Of a stretch of DNA of 6,499 bases, positions 1 to 4,513 are shown one piece after another. Position numbers and translations under genes: made by a program. The notes beneath the pieces were generated by a model. That model was not told the origin of the DNA and ran no database searches. It saw only the letters and a program-made list of their open reading frames with translations. The first letter of the stretch is position 1. Each line of letters begins with the position of its first letter. This DNA comes from an uncultured Austwickia sp. (GTDB taxonomy: Bacteria; Actinomycetota; Actinomycetes; Actinomycetales; Dermatophilaceae), in contig CAKUSI010000215.1 in NCBI GenBank assembly GCA_934678955.1, positions 1 to 6,499 of the forward strand, read 5' to 3'.

Positions 1-630
1 GGCCTGCGGCCCGGTGAGCTCGAGCGTCGGCTTCTCCTTCAGCACGTCGAGCATCGGCTGCACGGTCGAGATCGGCATGCACAGCGTCGCGGTCGAGGTC
101 AGGTCGCCGATCCGGATGTCGAAGTTGGACACCACCATCGGGTCCTGCGGCGGCGCCAGCTGCAGCAGCTGCACGTCGGACTCCAGCGACTGGACCGTCG
201 CCTTGACCGCGGAGAGGGTGTCGAAGGCGTACGTCAGCTCGCGCACGATGCGCTGCACGAGGTTGCGGATCAGCCCCGCCTCGATGTCGGACAATCCCCG
301 GATGGGCTGCTCGTCCGTGCCCGGCCCGCCGAGGAGGCGGTCGATGATGCTCATCACCACGGCCATCGGCATCTGGAAGACGCCGTCGCCGCCCATCGGG
401 CTGAACTCCACCACCGCGAGCAGGGAGGGGTTCGGCAGCTTGTGGGAGTACTCGTCGTACGTGAGCTGCTCGACCTCGTCGAGGCCGCAGTGGGCGACCA
501 GTCGCAGCGTCGTCGACAGCACCGTCGCCATCTGACGGGCGAACGTCTCGTTGACCATCTGCAGCGCCCGGACCTGCTCACGACTGAACCGGTTAGGGCT
601 CTTGAAGTCATAGCGGGTCGGGGTGATCAC
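1..630 (-). CDS. fliM: Flagellar motor switch protein FliM, 3' end cut by window
   Basis: FliM forms the middle of the cytoplasmic C-ring; it joins FliG above to FliN below and in most bacteria receives CheY-P to switch rotation. The 210 visible codons, read from a GTG at 630-628, begin VITPTRYDFKSPNRFSREQ, the conserved start of the FliM core (YDF, then R-F-S-R-E-Q). Further core signs are LTYDEY (residues 56-61), an LLGGPG stretch (99-104) matching the GGXG FliG-contact motif, and a CheC-like middle domain with DIEAGLIRNL (115-124) and FDIRIGD (170-176). The start is forced: an in-frame TGA lies at 639-637, three codons upstream. The GTG has only a weak UGAGG (639-635) at 4 nt spacing and overlaps the stop of the small ORF ahead of it by 4 nt (GTGA), suggesting translational coupling. 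Odd: the segment of about 40 residues that normally precedes YDF, carrying the EIDALL-type CheY-binding motif, is absent. The stop and the C-terminal FliN-like (SpoA) domain lie beyond base 1. Identity is secure. Confidence 0.95.
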   Translation of the reverse strand, partial: MITPTRYDFKSPNRFSREQVRALQMVNETFARQMATVLSTTLRLVAHCGLDEVEQLTYDEYSHKLPNPSLLAVVEFSPMGGDGVFQMPMAVVMSIIDRLLGGPGTDEQPIRGLSDIEAGLIRNLVQRIVRELTYAFDTLSAVKATVQSLESDVQLLQLAPPQDPMVVSNFDIRIGDLTSTATLCMPISTVQPMLDVLKEKPTLELTGPQA

Positions 631-752
631 GATGCCTCAGATCGGCCGGAATCGTCTGCTCCTGAGACGATTCCGGCAGGTGGACGGGCGCTTGCGCCCT
701 GGTGGGAGGCGGTGCGCGCCGTGCGGGCGGGGGCCGCGGCGAAGGGGTGCAT
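627..752 (-). CDS. Unrecognised 41-codon small ORF between fliL and fliM
   Basis: I do not recognise this peptide. It starts at ATG 752-750 (a GTG directly in front at 755-753 is possible) behind GGGGAGG at 764-758, the strongest Shine-Dalgarno in the window, with 5 nt spacing and only 12 nt after the fliL stop. It ends TCG-TGA so that the last four bases are the GTGA carrying the fliM start. The product begins MHPFAAAPARTARTASHQG and ends SGRSEAS: Ala/Arg/Ser-rich, no hydrophobic segment, no known motif, probably disordered. A perfect 13-bp inverted repeat lies inside it. Three readings fit: a real small or leader peptide whose translation feeds ribosomes to fliM; the true fliM N-terminus split off by a one-base frameshift (real or a sequence error), since its length is about that of the missing FliM N-terminal segment; or a decayed remnant. 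None of the three frames here shows an EIDALL-like motif. Confidence 0.5.
   Translation of the reverse strand: MHPFAAAPARTARTASHQGASARPPAGIVSGADDSGRSEAS
645..677 (-). repeat. Perfect 13-bp inverted repeat (hairpin) upstream of fliM
   Basis: On the plus strand the left arm GCCGGAATCGTCT (645-657) is exactly matched by AGACGATTCCGGC (665-677), with a 7-nt loop (658-664). In the minus-strand mRNA this folds into a 13-bp stem whose loop reads CAGGAGC and so exposes an AGGAG Shine-Dalgarno-like core. It lies inside the small ORF, with its 3' foot 14 nt before the fliM GTG. No U-run follows, so it does not look like a Rho-independent terminator. Possible roles are control of fliM translation, mRNA stabilisation or processing after fliL, or a protein-binding palindrome in the DNA. 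The repeat is plain in the sequence; the role is inference. Confidence 0.75.
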
Positions 753-757
753 CACGG

Positions 758-764
758 CCTCCCC
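758..764 (-). promoter_or_regulatory. Strong Shine-Dalgarno of the small ORF ahead of fliM
   Basis: The minus strand reads GGGGAGG immediately after the fliL stop (767-765), 5 nt before ATG 752. It is far better placed for the small ORF than for the fliM GTG at 630, which is 127 nt further on. This is the main evidence that translation starts in the small ORF. Confidence 0.7.
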
Positions 765-1241
765 TCACTGCATGACGAAGTCGGTGAAGTACACGCGGAT
801 GACGTCACCCTCGTACCGCTGGCCGACCTCCTTGGTCAGCGCGTCGCGCGCCTTCTCCTTGTTCTCGGGCTTGAGGAGCTGGTCCATCGTGTAGTGGCCC
901 AGCACGTCGATCGCGGCGTCCCGCGCCTTGGACCCGTCGAAGGCCTTGAGGGCCTTATCGCCGCCCGCCTTCGCGGTCGCGGCCTCGCTGAGCTGGAGGC
1001 TGAGCTTCATCTTCAGGTACTTGCCGTCCAGCAGGTTCAGCGTCATGTCGTCCTCGAGCGCGACGATCGCACCGGGCTCGGTGGCCGGGTCCTTCGCGGG
1101 CTCCTGCGGTCCCAGCAGCATCTTGAAGACCAGCCCGGCGGCGATCAGCACGACCACGGCGGTTCCCACGATCACGATGAGCATCTTCTTCTTGCCGCCG
1201 GAGCCGTCGCCGTCGGTGGTCTCTTCCTTGTCCTTGGCCAT
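765..1241 (-). CDS. fliL: Flagellar basal body-associated protein FliL
   Basis: FliL is a single-pass inner-membrane protein that assembles around the stator and supports MotA/MotB function. The 158-residue product has a short charged cytoplasmic N-terminus (MAKDKEETTDGDGSGGKKK), one transmembrane helix at about 20-42 (MLIVIVG to FKMLLG), and a periplasmic-side domain ending in VYFTDFVMQ, close to the family's conserved C-terminal Y/F-T-D/E-F-hydrophobic-Q ending. Length and layout are normal. The middle has the usual L-x-D/G-x-YLK-h-x-h-x-L pattern (DGKYLKMKLSLQL, about 72-84). The start ATG 1241-1239 is preceded by AGGAG (1251-1247) at 5 nt spacing, overlapping the TAG stop of motB, so only 8 nt separate the genes. 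Its place directly after motB agrees with the stator role. The identity rests on topology, C-terminus and context together. Confidence 0.93.
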   Translation of the reverse strand: MAKDKEETTDGDGSGGKKKMLIVIVGTAVVVLIAAGLVFKMLLGPQEPAKDPATEPGAIVALEDDMTLNLLDGKYLKMKLSLQLSEAATAKAGGDKALKAFDGSKARDAAIDVLGHYTMDQLLKPENKEKARDALTKEVGQRYEGDVIRVYFTDFVMQ

Positions 1242-1249
1242 CTCTTCTC

Positions 1250-2122
1250 CTAGGGGGCGGTCGTCGCGACCGGGGGCGGCGAGGCGAGCGGGGTCTGCGG
1301 GGCGGTGCTGGCGGCCAGCACGACGATCGCGACCCGCCGGTTGCGGGCCTTGCCCACCTCGGTGGCGTTGGTGTCGATCGGCTTGTACTCCCCGTAGGCG
1401 GACAGGTTCAGCCGGGTGGGCTCCAGGCCGTCGACGAGCATGCGCTGCAGGACGCTGGCGGCGCGGGCCTGGGACAGCTCCCAGTTGGACGGGAACTGCG
1501 CGGTCTTGATCGGCACGTTGTCGGTGTGCCCCTCGATCGCGATCCGGTTGGGCAGCCGCTGCACGCTCGGGGCGATGAGGTCCAGCACCTTCGCCCCGTC
1601 GGGGCGCAGGGTCGCCTGGCCGACGTCGAAGAGCACCCGGTCGGTGATGATGTTGATCACCAGGCCGCGCTCGTCGACGTGCATCTGCACCATGTCGGTG
1701 AGGCCCTTCTCGGCCAGCTCGGCACGGATCTGGTCGCGCAACTTCTGGAGGTTGGCCTGCTCCTGCTTCGCGGCCGCCTGCTGCTGCAGGGCCGCCTGCC
1801 CGGCCTTCATGACCCCGTCGGCGGGCGCAACCACCGCCTGGGTGTTGTCCGGGGGCTTCACACCGGTGGCGATGCCGTCGGTGCCGCTGTTGATGCCGGT
1901 CTTGCCCTGGACCGCCAGGTTGCCGGCGCCGCCGAACGCCGTGTTGGCGCCCTGGGCGAACTCGATGAACTTCGCCTGGTCCACCTTGCTGATCGCGAAC
2001 ATCACGATGAAGAGGGCCAGCAGGAGGGTCAGCATGTCGGCGTAGGAGATCATCCACCGCTCGTGGCCGCCGCCGTGCTCCTCCTCCTCGTGGCCTCTGC
2101 GCTTCTTCTTGGGCTCGGACAT
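1250..2122 (-). CDS. motB: Stator protein MotB with peptidoglycan-binding OmpA-like domain
   Basis: MotB anchors the stator to peptidoglycan and forms the ion channel with MotA. The 290-residue protein has a basic/acidic cytoplasmic N-terminus (MSEPKKKRRGHEEEEHGGG), one transmembrane helix at about 24-45, and within it SYADMLTLLLALF, where Asp29 is the ion-binding aspartate (Asp32 in E. coli MotB). A Gln/Ala-rich stretch at 105-127 looks like a helical linker. The OmpA-like domain spans about 152-268 with the peptidoglycan-binding motif GHTDNVPI (198-205), NWELSQARA (213-221) and RNRRV (260-264). A Pro/Ala/Thr tail closes it. The start ATG 2122-2120 shares one base with the motA stop (TGATG) and has GGAGG (2134-2130) 7 nt upstream, so translation is probably coupled to motA. 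A MotB is usually proton-driven, but I cannot decide H+ versus Na+ from this sequence. Confidence 0.97.
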   Translation of the reverse strand: MSEPKKKRRGHEEEEHGGGHERWMISYADMLTLLLALFIVMFAISKVDQAKFIEFAQGANTAFGGAGNLAVQGKTGINSGTDGIATGVKPPDNTQAVVAPADGVMKAGQAALQQQAAAKQEQANLQKLRDQIRAELAEKGLTDMVQMHVDERGLVINIITDRVLFDVGQATLRPDGAKVLDLIAPSVQRLPNRIAIEGHTDNVPIKTAQFPSNWELSQARAASVLQRMLVDGLEPTRLNLSAYGEYKPIDTNATEVGKARNRRVAIVVLAASTAPQTPLASPPPVATTAP

Positions 2123-2904
2123 CAGGCGGCCTCCGCTTCCTTGCCGCCCTTCGCGGCGGCGGAAGCCGGCAGCGAGGAGCGCAGCTTCTGCTCCACGACC
2201 CGCGGCGAGGTGCCGGCGGCCACCGCGAGCACGCCCTCGACGACCATCTCCATGTTCTTGACCTCGAGCTGGCTGAGGCGCTTGAGCTTGATCGCGATGG
2301 GCAGCCACAGGCCGTTGGCGATGAACACGCCCCACAGGGTCGCGACGAACGCGGAGGCGATCATCTCGCCGAGCGCGGCGACGTCGTCGAGGTTGCCGAG
2401 GGCGTGGATGAGGCCGAGGACCGCGCCGACCACACCGATGGTGGGGGCATAGCCACCCATCGCCTCGTAGAAGCCGATCGCGATCTTGTCCTCGTCCTTC
2501 TTGGAGTCGATGCGCATCATCAGGAGCTCTTCGATCTCCGCGGCGTCCGTGCCGTCGACGGTCATCTGGATGCCCTCTTTGAGCAGCGGGTGATCGATCT
2601 CCTTGGCCATGTCCTCCAGGGCCAGCAGGCCCTCGCGGCGGGCGCGGTCGGCCATCTTGACGATGACGTCCACGAGGCCGCTGCCGTCGGGCGGCGCGGC
2701 GCTGAACGCGCGCGGCAGGCCCTTGAGGGCAGTGCCGTACTCCGAGAAGAGGATGCCGCCGGCCGCGGCACCGAAGCCGCCGACGAAGATCAGCACCAAG
2801 GGCGCGATCAGCAGCAGGTGTCCGAGCGCGACGCCGTCCAGGATGGCGGTGATGAAGACGGCGGCGGTGCACACGCCCACCCCGATGGCGGTTCCAAGAT
2901 CCAC
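2122..2904 (-). CDS. motA: Stator protein MotA
   Basis: MotA is the membrane ring of the stator; its cytoplasmic loop pushes on FliG in the rotor. The 260-residue product shows four hydrophobic segments (about 2-22, 30-53, 152-172, 183-206) and the long cytoplasmic loop between the second and third. The loop carries RARREGLLALED: Arg90 and Glu97 fit the charged residues (Arg90 and Glu98 in E. coli) that contact FliG. The hallmark YAPTIGVVGAVLGLIHALGN (152-171) holds Pro154, and LWLPIAIKLK (199-208) holds Pro202, the equivalents of the two functionally important prolines. Length is normal. The start is GTG 2904-2902, one base after the flbD stop, with GGAG (2915-2912) 7 nt upstream; translation begins MDLGTAIG, as expected for the family. 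It lies between flbD and motB in a tightly packed run, so the stator pair is made with the hook and switch genes rather than from a separate locus. Confidence 0.97.
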   Translation of the reverse strand: MDLGTAIGVGVCTAAVFITAILDGVALGHLLLIAPLVLIFVGGFGAAAGGILFSEYGTALKGLPRAFSAAPPDGSGLVDVIVKMADRARREGLLALEDMAKEIDHPLLKEGIQMTVDGTDAAEIEELLMMRIDSKKDEDKIAIGFYEAMGGYAPTIGVVGAVLGLIHALGNLDDVAALGEMIASAFVATLWGVFIANGLWLPIAIKLKRLSQLEVKNMEMVVEGVLAVAAGTSPRVVEQKLRSSLPASAAAKGGKEAEAA

Positions 2905-2905
2905 G

Positions 2906-3163
2906 TCAGCGCTCCGTCGTCGTCACCGAGTGCAGCCGCACCGGGGAAGGGGCAGGGGCCGCAGCGGGCGGCGTCGTCGACGCCTGCAGCACCGCGGCTC
3001 GGAACTGGCAGACCTCCGCGACGATCTCCTGCACGGTCTCCGCAACGACGTACTTCGTCCCGCTCACGAGGGTCACCACGGTGTCCGGCGTCGCCTCGAC
3101 CCGCTCGATGAGATCGGGGTTGAGGGCGAACGTGGTCCCGTTTCGCCGAGTGACAGTGATCAT
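2906..3163 (-). CDS. flbD: FlbD/SwrD-family small flagellar protein
   Basis: This 85-residue protein matches the small FlbD (SwrD/YlzI) family that sits beside flgE in many Gram-positive flagellar clusters; in Bacillus subtilis SwrD raises flagellar torque. It is unrelated to the Caulobacter transcription factor also called FlbD. Family signs are the start MITVTRRNGTTFALNPDLIE (1-20), ATPDTVVTLVSGTKYVV (24-40) and a final helix VQEIVAEVCQFR (44-55). A Pro/Ala/Thr tail (about 60-85) extends it beyond the usual 60-70 residues. I chose ATG 3163-3161 because the family begins M-I-x-V; ATG 3175 (adding MERF) is in frame and cannot be excluded. Neither start has a good Shine-Dalgarno; GGAACGG lies just before 3163. 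A longer in-frame reading back to 3349 would run through the hairpins and promoter upstream and has no family match. It is the first gene after the break at 3164-3399 and ends 1 nt before motA. Confidence 0.9.
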   Translation of the reverse strand: MITVTRRNGTTFALNPDLIERVEATPDTVVTLVSGTKYVVAETVQEIVAEVCQFRAAVLQASTTPPAAAPAPSPVRLHSVTTTER

Positions 3164-3203
3164 GAACCGTTCCATCCGTGGGGTCTGGGTCAAGGGGTGC
3201 CGG

Positions 3204-3242
3204 GCCGGTCGTGGGCCGGCAGTGGGCCGCACGTCGTGCGGC
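3204..3242 (-). other. Two hairpins in the flbD leader
   Basis: Between the candidate promoter and flbD two short palindromes lie close together: GCCGG (3204-3208) with CCGGC (3216-3220) around a 7-nt loop, and GCCGCAC (3226-3232) with GTGCGGC (3236-3242) around a 3-nt loop. Both would fold in a minus-strand leader of about 100 nt. In DNA this GC-rich, short palindromes arise fairly often by chance, so a regulatory role is only possible. I recognise no riboswitch class. Confidence 0.4.
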
Positions 3243-3266
3243 GGCCGTGGCGTGGCCTGCACGGTC

Positions 3267-3294
3267 CTATCGACAGTGCGGTGGGTGAACTGAG
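3267..3294 (-). promoter_or_regulatory. Candidate FliA/sigma-28-type promoter for flbD-motA-motB
   Basis: Reading the minus strand, CTCA (3294-3291) is followed by 16 nt and then GTCGATAG (3274-3267). The known flagellar sigma (FliA/SigD/WhiG) consensus is a TAAA- or CTCA-like -35 element, about 15 nt, then GCCGATAA. The -10 element here matches at six of eight bases (GTCGATAG), and AGTT follows inside the -35 region as in TAAAGTTT. A start would fall near 3260, leaving a leader of about 97 nt before flbD. Position supports it: it is the only sizeable gap between genes and lies downstream of the hairpins after flgE. It would place the stator genes, and by read-through fliL and fliM, under flagellar sigma control. 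I have not scored it against a matrix. Confidence 0.5.
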
Positions 3295-3305
3295 TTGGCA
3301 CACAT

Positions 3306-3343
3306 GGCAAAGCGCCCACCCTCGAACGGGTGAGCGCCGTGCC
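3306..3343 (-). terminator. Long hairpin downstream of flgE, possible terminator or processing site
   Basis: In the minus-strand RNA the arms GGCACGGCGCUCACCC and GGGUGGGCGCUUUGCC pair over 16 positions with one C-U mismatch, around the 6-nt loop GUUCGA. Two of the pairs are G-U, which pair in the minus-strand RNA but become A-C or C-A mismatches in a plus-strand RNA, so the structure is fitted to the transcript of this operon. There is no U-run after it, so classical Rho-independent termination is uncertain; U-poor hairpins have been proposed as terminators in actinobacteria. It ends 11 nt before the -35 of the candidate promoter, a sensible place to close the hook unit. Confidence 0.5.
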
Positions 3344-3344
3344 A

Positions 3345-3360
3345 GGCATACGAGAATGCC
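3345..3360 (-). repeat. Short hairpin next to the long one
   Basis: GGCAT (3345-3349) and ATGCC (3356-3360) are perfect inverted copies around a 6-nt loop. It is separated from the long hairpin by one base (3344), so the two could stack in the RNA. A 5-bp stem alone is weak evidence; its tandem place gives it some weight. Confidence 0.4.
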
Positions 3361-3378
3361 GGGGTGAACGTGCTGGTC

Positions 3379-3394
3379 ACGGCCTTGCGGCCGC
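3379..3394 (-). repeat. GCAA-tetraloop hairpin just after the flgE stop
   Basis: The minus-strand RNA reads GCGGCC-GCAA-GGCCGU, a 6-bp stem (five Watson-Crick pairs and a closing G-U) capped by a GNRA tetraloop, a particularly stable loop type. It begins 5 nt after the flgE stop codon. It may protect the 3' end of the flgE message from exonucleases or pause transcription. No U-run follows. Confidence 0.45.
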
Positions 3395-3399
3395 GATCA

Positions 3400-4431
3400 T
3401 CAGCGCTTCATCGAGATGAGGTCGGAGAGCACCTCGTCGGAGGTCGTGACGACCTTCGAGTTCGCCTGGAAGCCGCGCTGGGCGACGATCAGGTTGGTGA
3501 ACTCCTGGGCGAGGTCCACGTTCGACATCTCCAGGGTTCCGGACTCGATGGTGCCGCGCCCGCCGCTGGCGGCCATGCCGATGTCCGGCACGCCCGAGTT
3601 GGTGGTCTGGCGGTAGAAGGACCCACCCACCTTCTCGAGGCCGGGCGGGTTGTTGAAGGTCGCCAGGGCCATCTTGCCGAAGGCTCGTTTGGTCCCGTCC
3701 GAGAATGCGCCAACCAGCGTGCCGTCGGGGTTGATCTGGAACGACTCCATCGCCAGATCGTCGCTCGTGCCGAAGGTGCCATCCTCCCCCTGGAGGAAGG
3801 TGGTCCACTCGTCGCTACCGCCCGCAGCCAGCGCGCTGGGCAGCTTCAGCGGAGTCGCACCGGGCAGGTCAGCAAGGTCCGCCTCTGTTCCCCCTGGCAG
3901 GCCCGTTGCCGGGTCAGGGACCATCATCACGTTCGTGGAGAGCGCGTCGGCGACCTCCTCCTTGGTCATCTCCGACGTGACCTCCCCACCGGGGCCGAAC
4001 TGGTAACCCAGCACGTACGAGCCGTTGGACGTGACGAGGTTGCCGTCGGTATCGAAGTTGAACGCACCGTTGCGGGTGTAGAAGTTGGCACCCGCCTTCT
4101 GGACCACGTAAAAACCGTCGCCCTGGATCGCGACGTCCGTCGTCTGGTTGGTGACCTGCAGGCCGCCCTGAGTGAAGATGTTGGTGATCGCGCCCAGCCG
4201 CGCGCCGAGGCCGACCTGCGCGGGGTTGATGCCACCCACGCCGGGGCCACCACCGACGGCAGGGATCGGCGCAGAGGCGCCGCGGATGATCTGGGACAGG
4301 TTGTCCTCGAAGACGGCGCGGCCGGTCTTGAAGCCGAACGTGTTGACGTTGGCGATGTTGTTGCCGACCACGTCGAGCATGGTCTGGTGCACACGCAGAC
4401 CGGAGACGGCCGAGTACATCGAACGGAGCAT
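3400..4431 (-). CDS. flgE: Flagellar hook protein FlgE
   Basis: FlgE polymerises into the hook, the universal joint between rod and filament. The 343-residue product starts MLRSMYSAVSGLRVHQTMLD and continues VVGNNIANVNTFGFKTGR: the rod/hook N-terminal motif with the NNIANVNT signature (24-31). TTDVAIQGDGFYVV (97-110) and FYTRNGAFNFDTDGNLVTSN (117-136) are shared by FlgE/FlgF/FlgG. It ends with the C-terminal helix region GTLEMSNVDLAQEFTNLIVA (298-317), then QRGFQANSKVVTTSDEVLSD. It is longer than a FlgG (about 260) and shorter than enteric FlgE (402); the insert at about 150-260 and the place after flgD favour FlgE. The middle region (roughly 165-250) is acidic and Gly-rich and uses clearly more A/T-ending codons than the neighbours (for example 9 of the 27 codons at about 172-198). 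ATG 4431-4429 has AAGGA (4441-4437) at 5 nt. The 82-nt gap to flgD holds nothing else I can identify. Confidence 0.94.
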   Translation of the reverse strand: MLRSMYSAVSGLRVHQTMLDVVGNNIANVNTFGFKTGRAVFEDNLSQIIRGASAPIPAVGGGPGVGGINPAQVGLGARLGAITNIFTQGGLQVTNQTTDVAIQGDGFYVVQKAGANFYTRNGAFNFDTDGNLVTSNGSYVLGYQFGPGGEVTSEMTKEEVADALSTNVMMVPDPATGLPGGTEADLADLPGATPLKLPSALAAGGSDEWTTFLQGEDGTFGTSDDLAMESFQINPDGTLVGAFSDGTKRAFGKMALATFNNPPGLEKVGGSFYRQTTNSGVPDIGMAASGGRGTIESGTLEMSNVDLAQEFTNLIVAQRGFQANSKVVTTSDEVLSDLISMKR

Positions 4432-4513
4432 GGGTTTCCTTCGGGTCGGAGCCTTGATCAGGCCGGTGCTACCAGCGGGGACGAACAGTGCCGAGGCGGT
4501 GGGGGGTGATCGC

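Noticed and set aside
765..2057. 430-codon minus-strand frame across fliL and motB
   Set aside because: Its C-terminal part is the real fliL; the rest is an Arg/Gly/Pro-rich shadow of motB in another frame, a common product of very high GC content.
1526..2452. 308-codon plus-strand open frame opposite motB and motA
   Set aside because: Antisense shadow of two certain stator genes; low-complexity product with no family signs.
3306..3343. tRNA T-arm-like hairpin with loop GUUCGA
   Set aside because: The loop has six rather than seven bases and the stem is far too long; no acceptor stem, anticodon arm or D-arm is present around it.
3164..3349. N-terminal extension of flbD back to ATG 3349 (147 residues)
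   Set aside because: The family begins at MI-x-V; the extension is Arg/Pro-rich, has no match that I recognise, and would run through the long hairpin, the candidate promoter and the leader hairpins.
3300..3362. c-di-GMP (GEMM-I) riboswitch on the plus strand, suggested by GGCAAA and TCGAA near a hairpin
   Set aside because: The second conserved strand (GGACGCAAAGCC-like) and the receptor helix are not present, no plus-strand gene follows, and the hairpin pairs better in the minus-strand RNA.
3400..4431. FlgG (distal rod) instead of FlgE
   Set aside because: The shared end motifs allow it, but the 343-residue length, the middle insertion and the place right after flgD favour the hook protein.
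3364..4509. 381-codon plus-strand open frame opposite flgE
   Set aside because: It is antisense to flgE, which has full family signatures. The translation has no recognisable domain, and long antisense frames are expected where third positions are mostly G/C.
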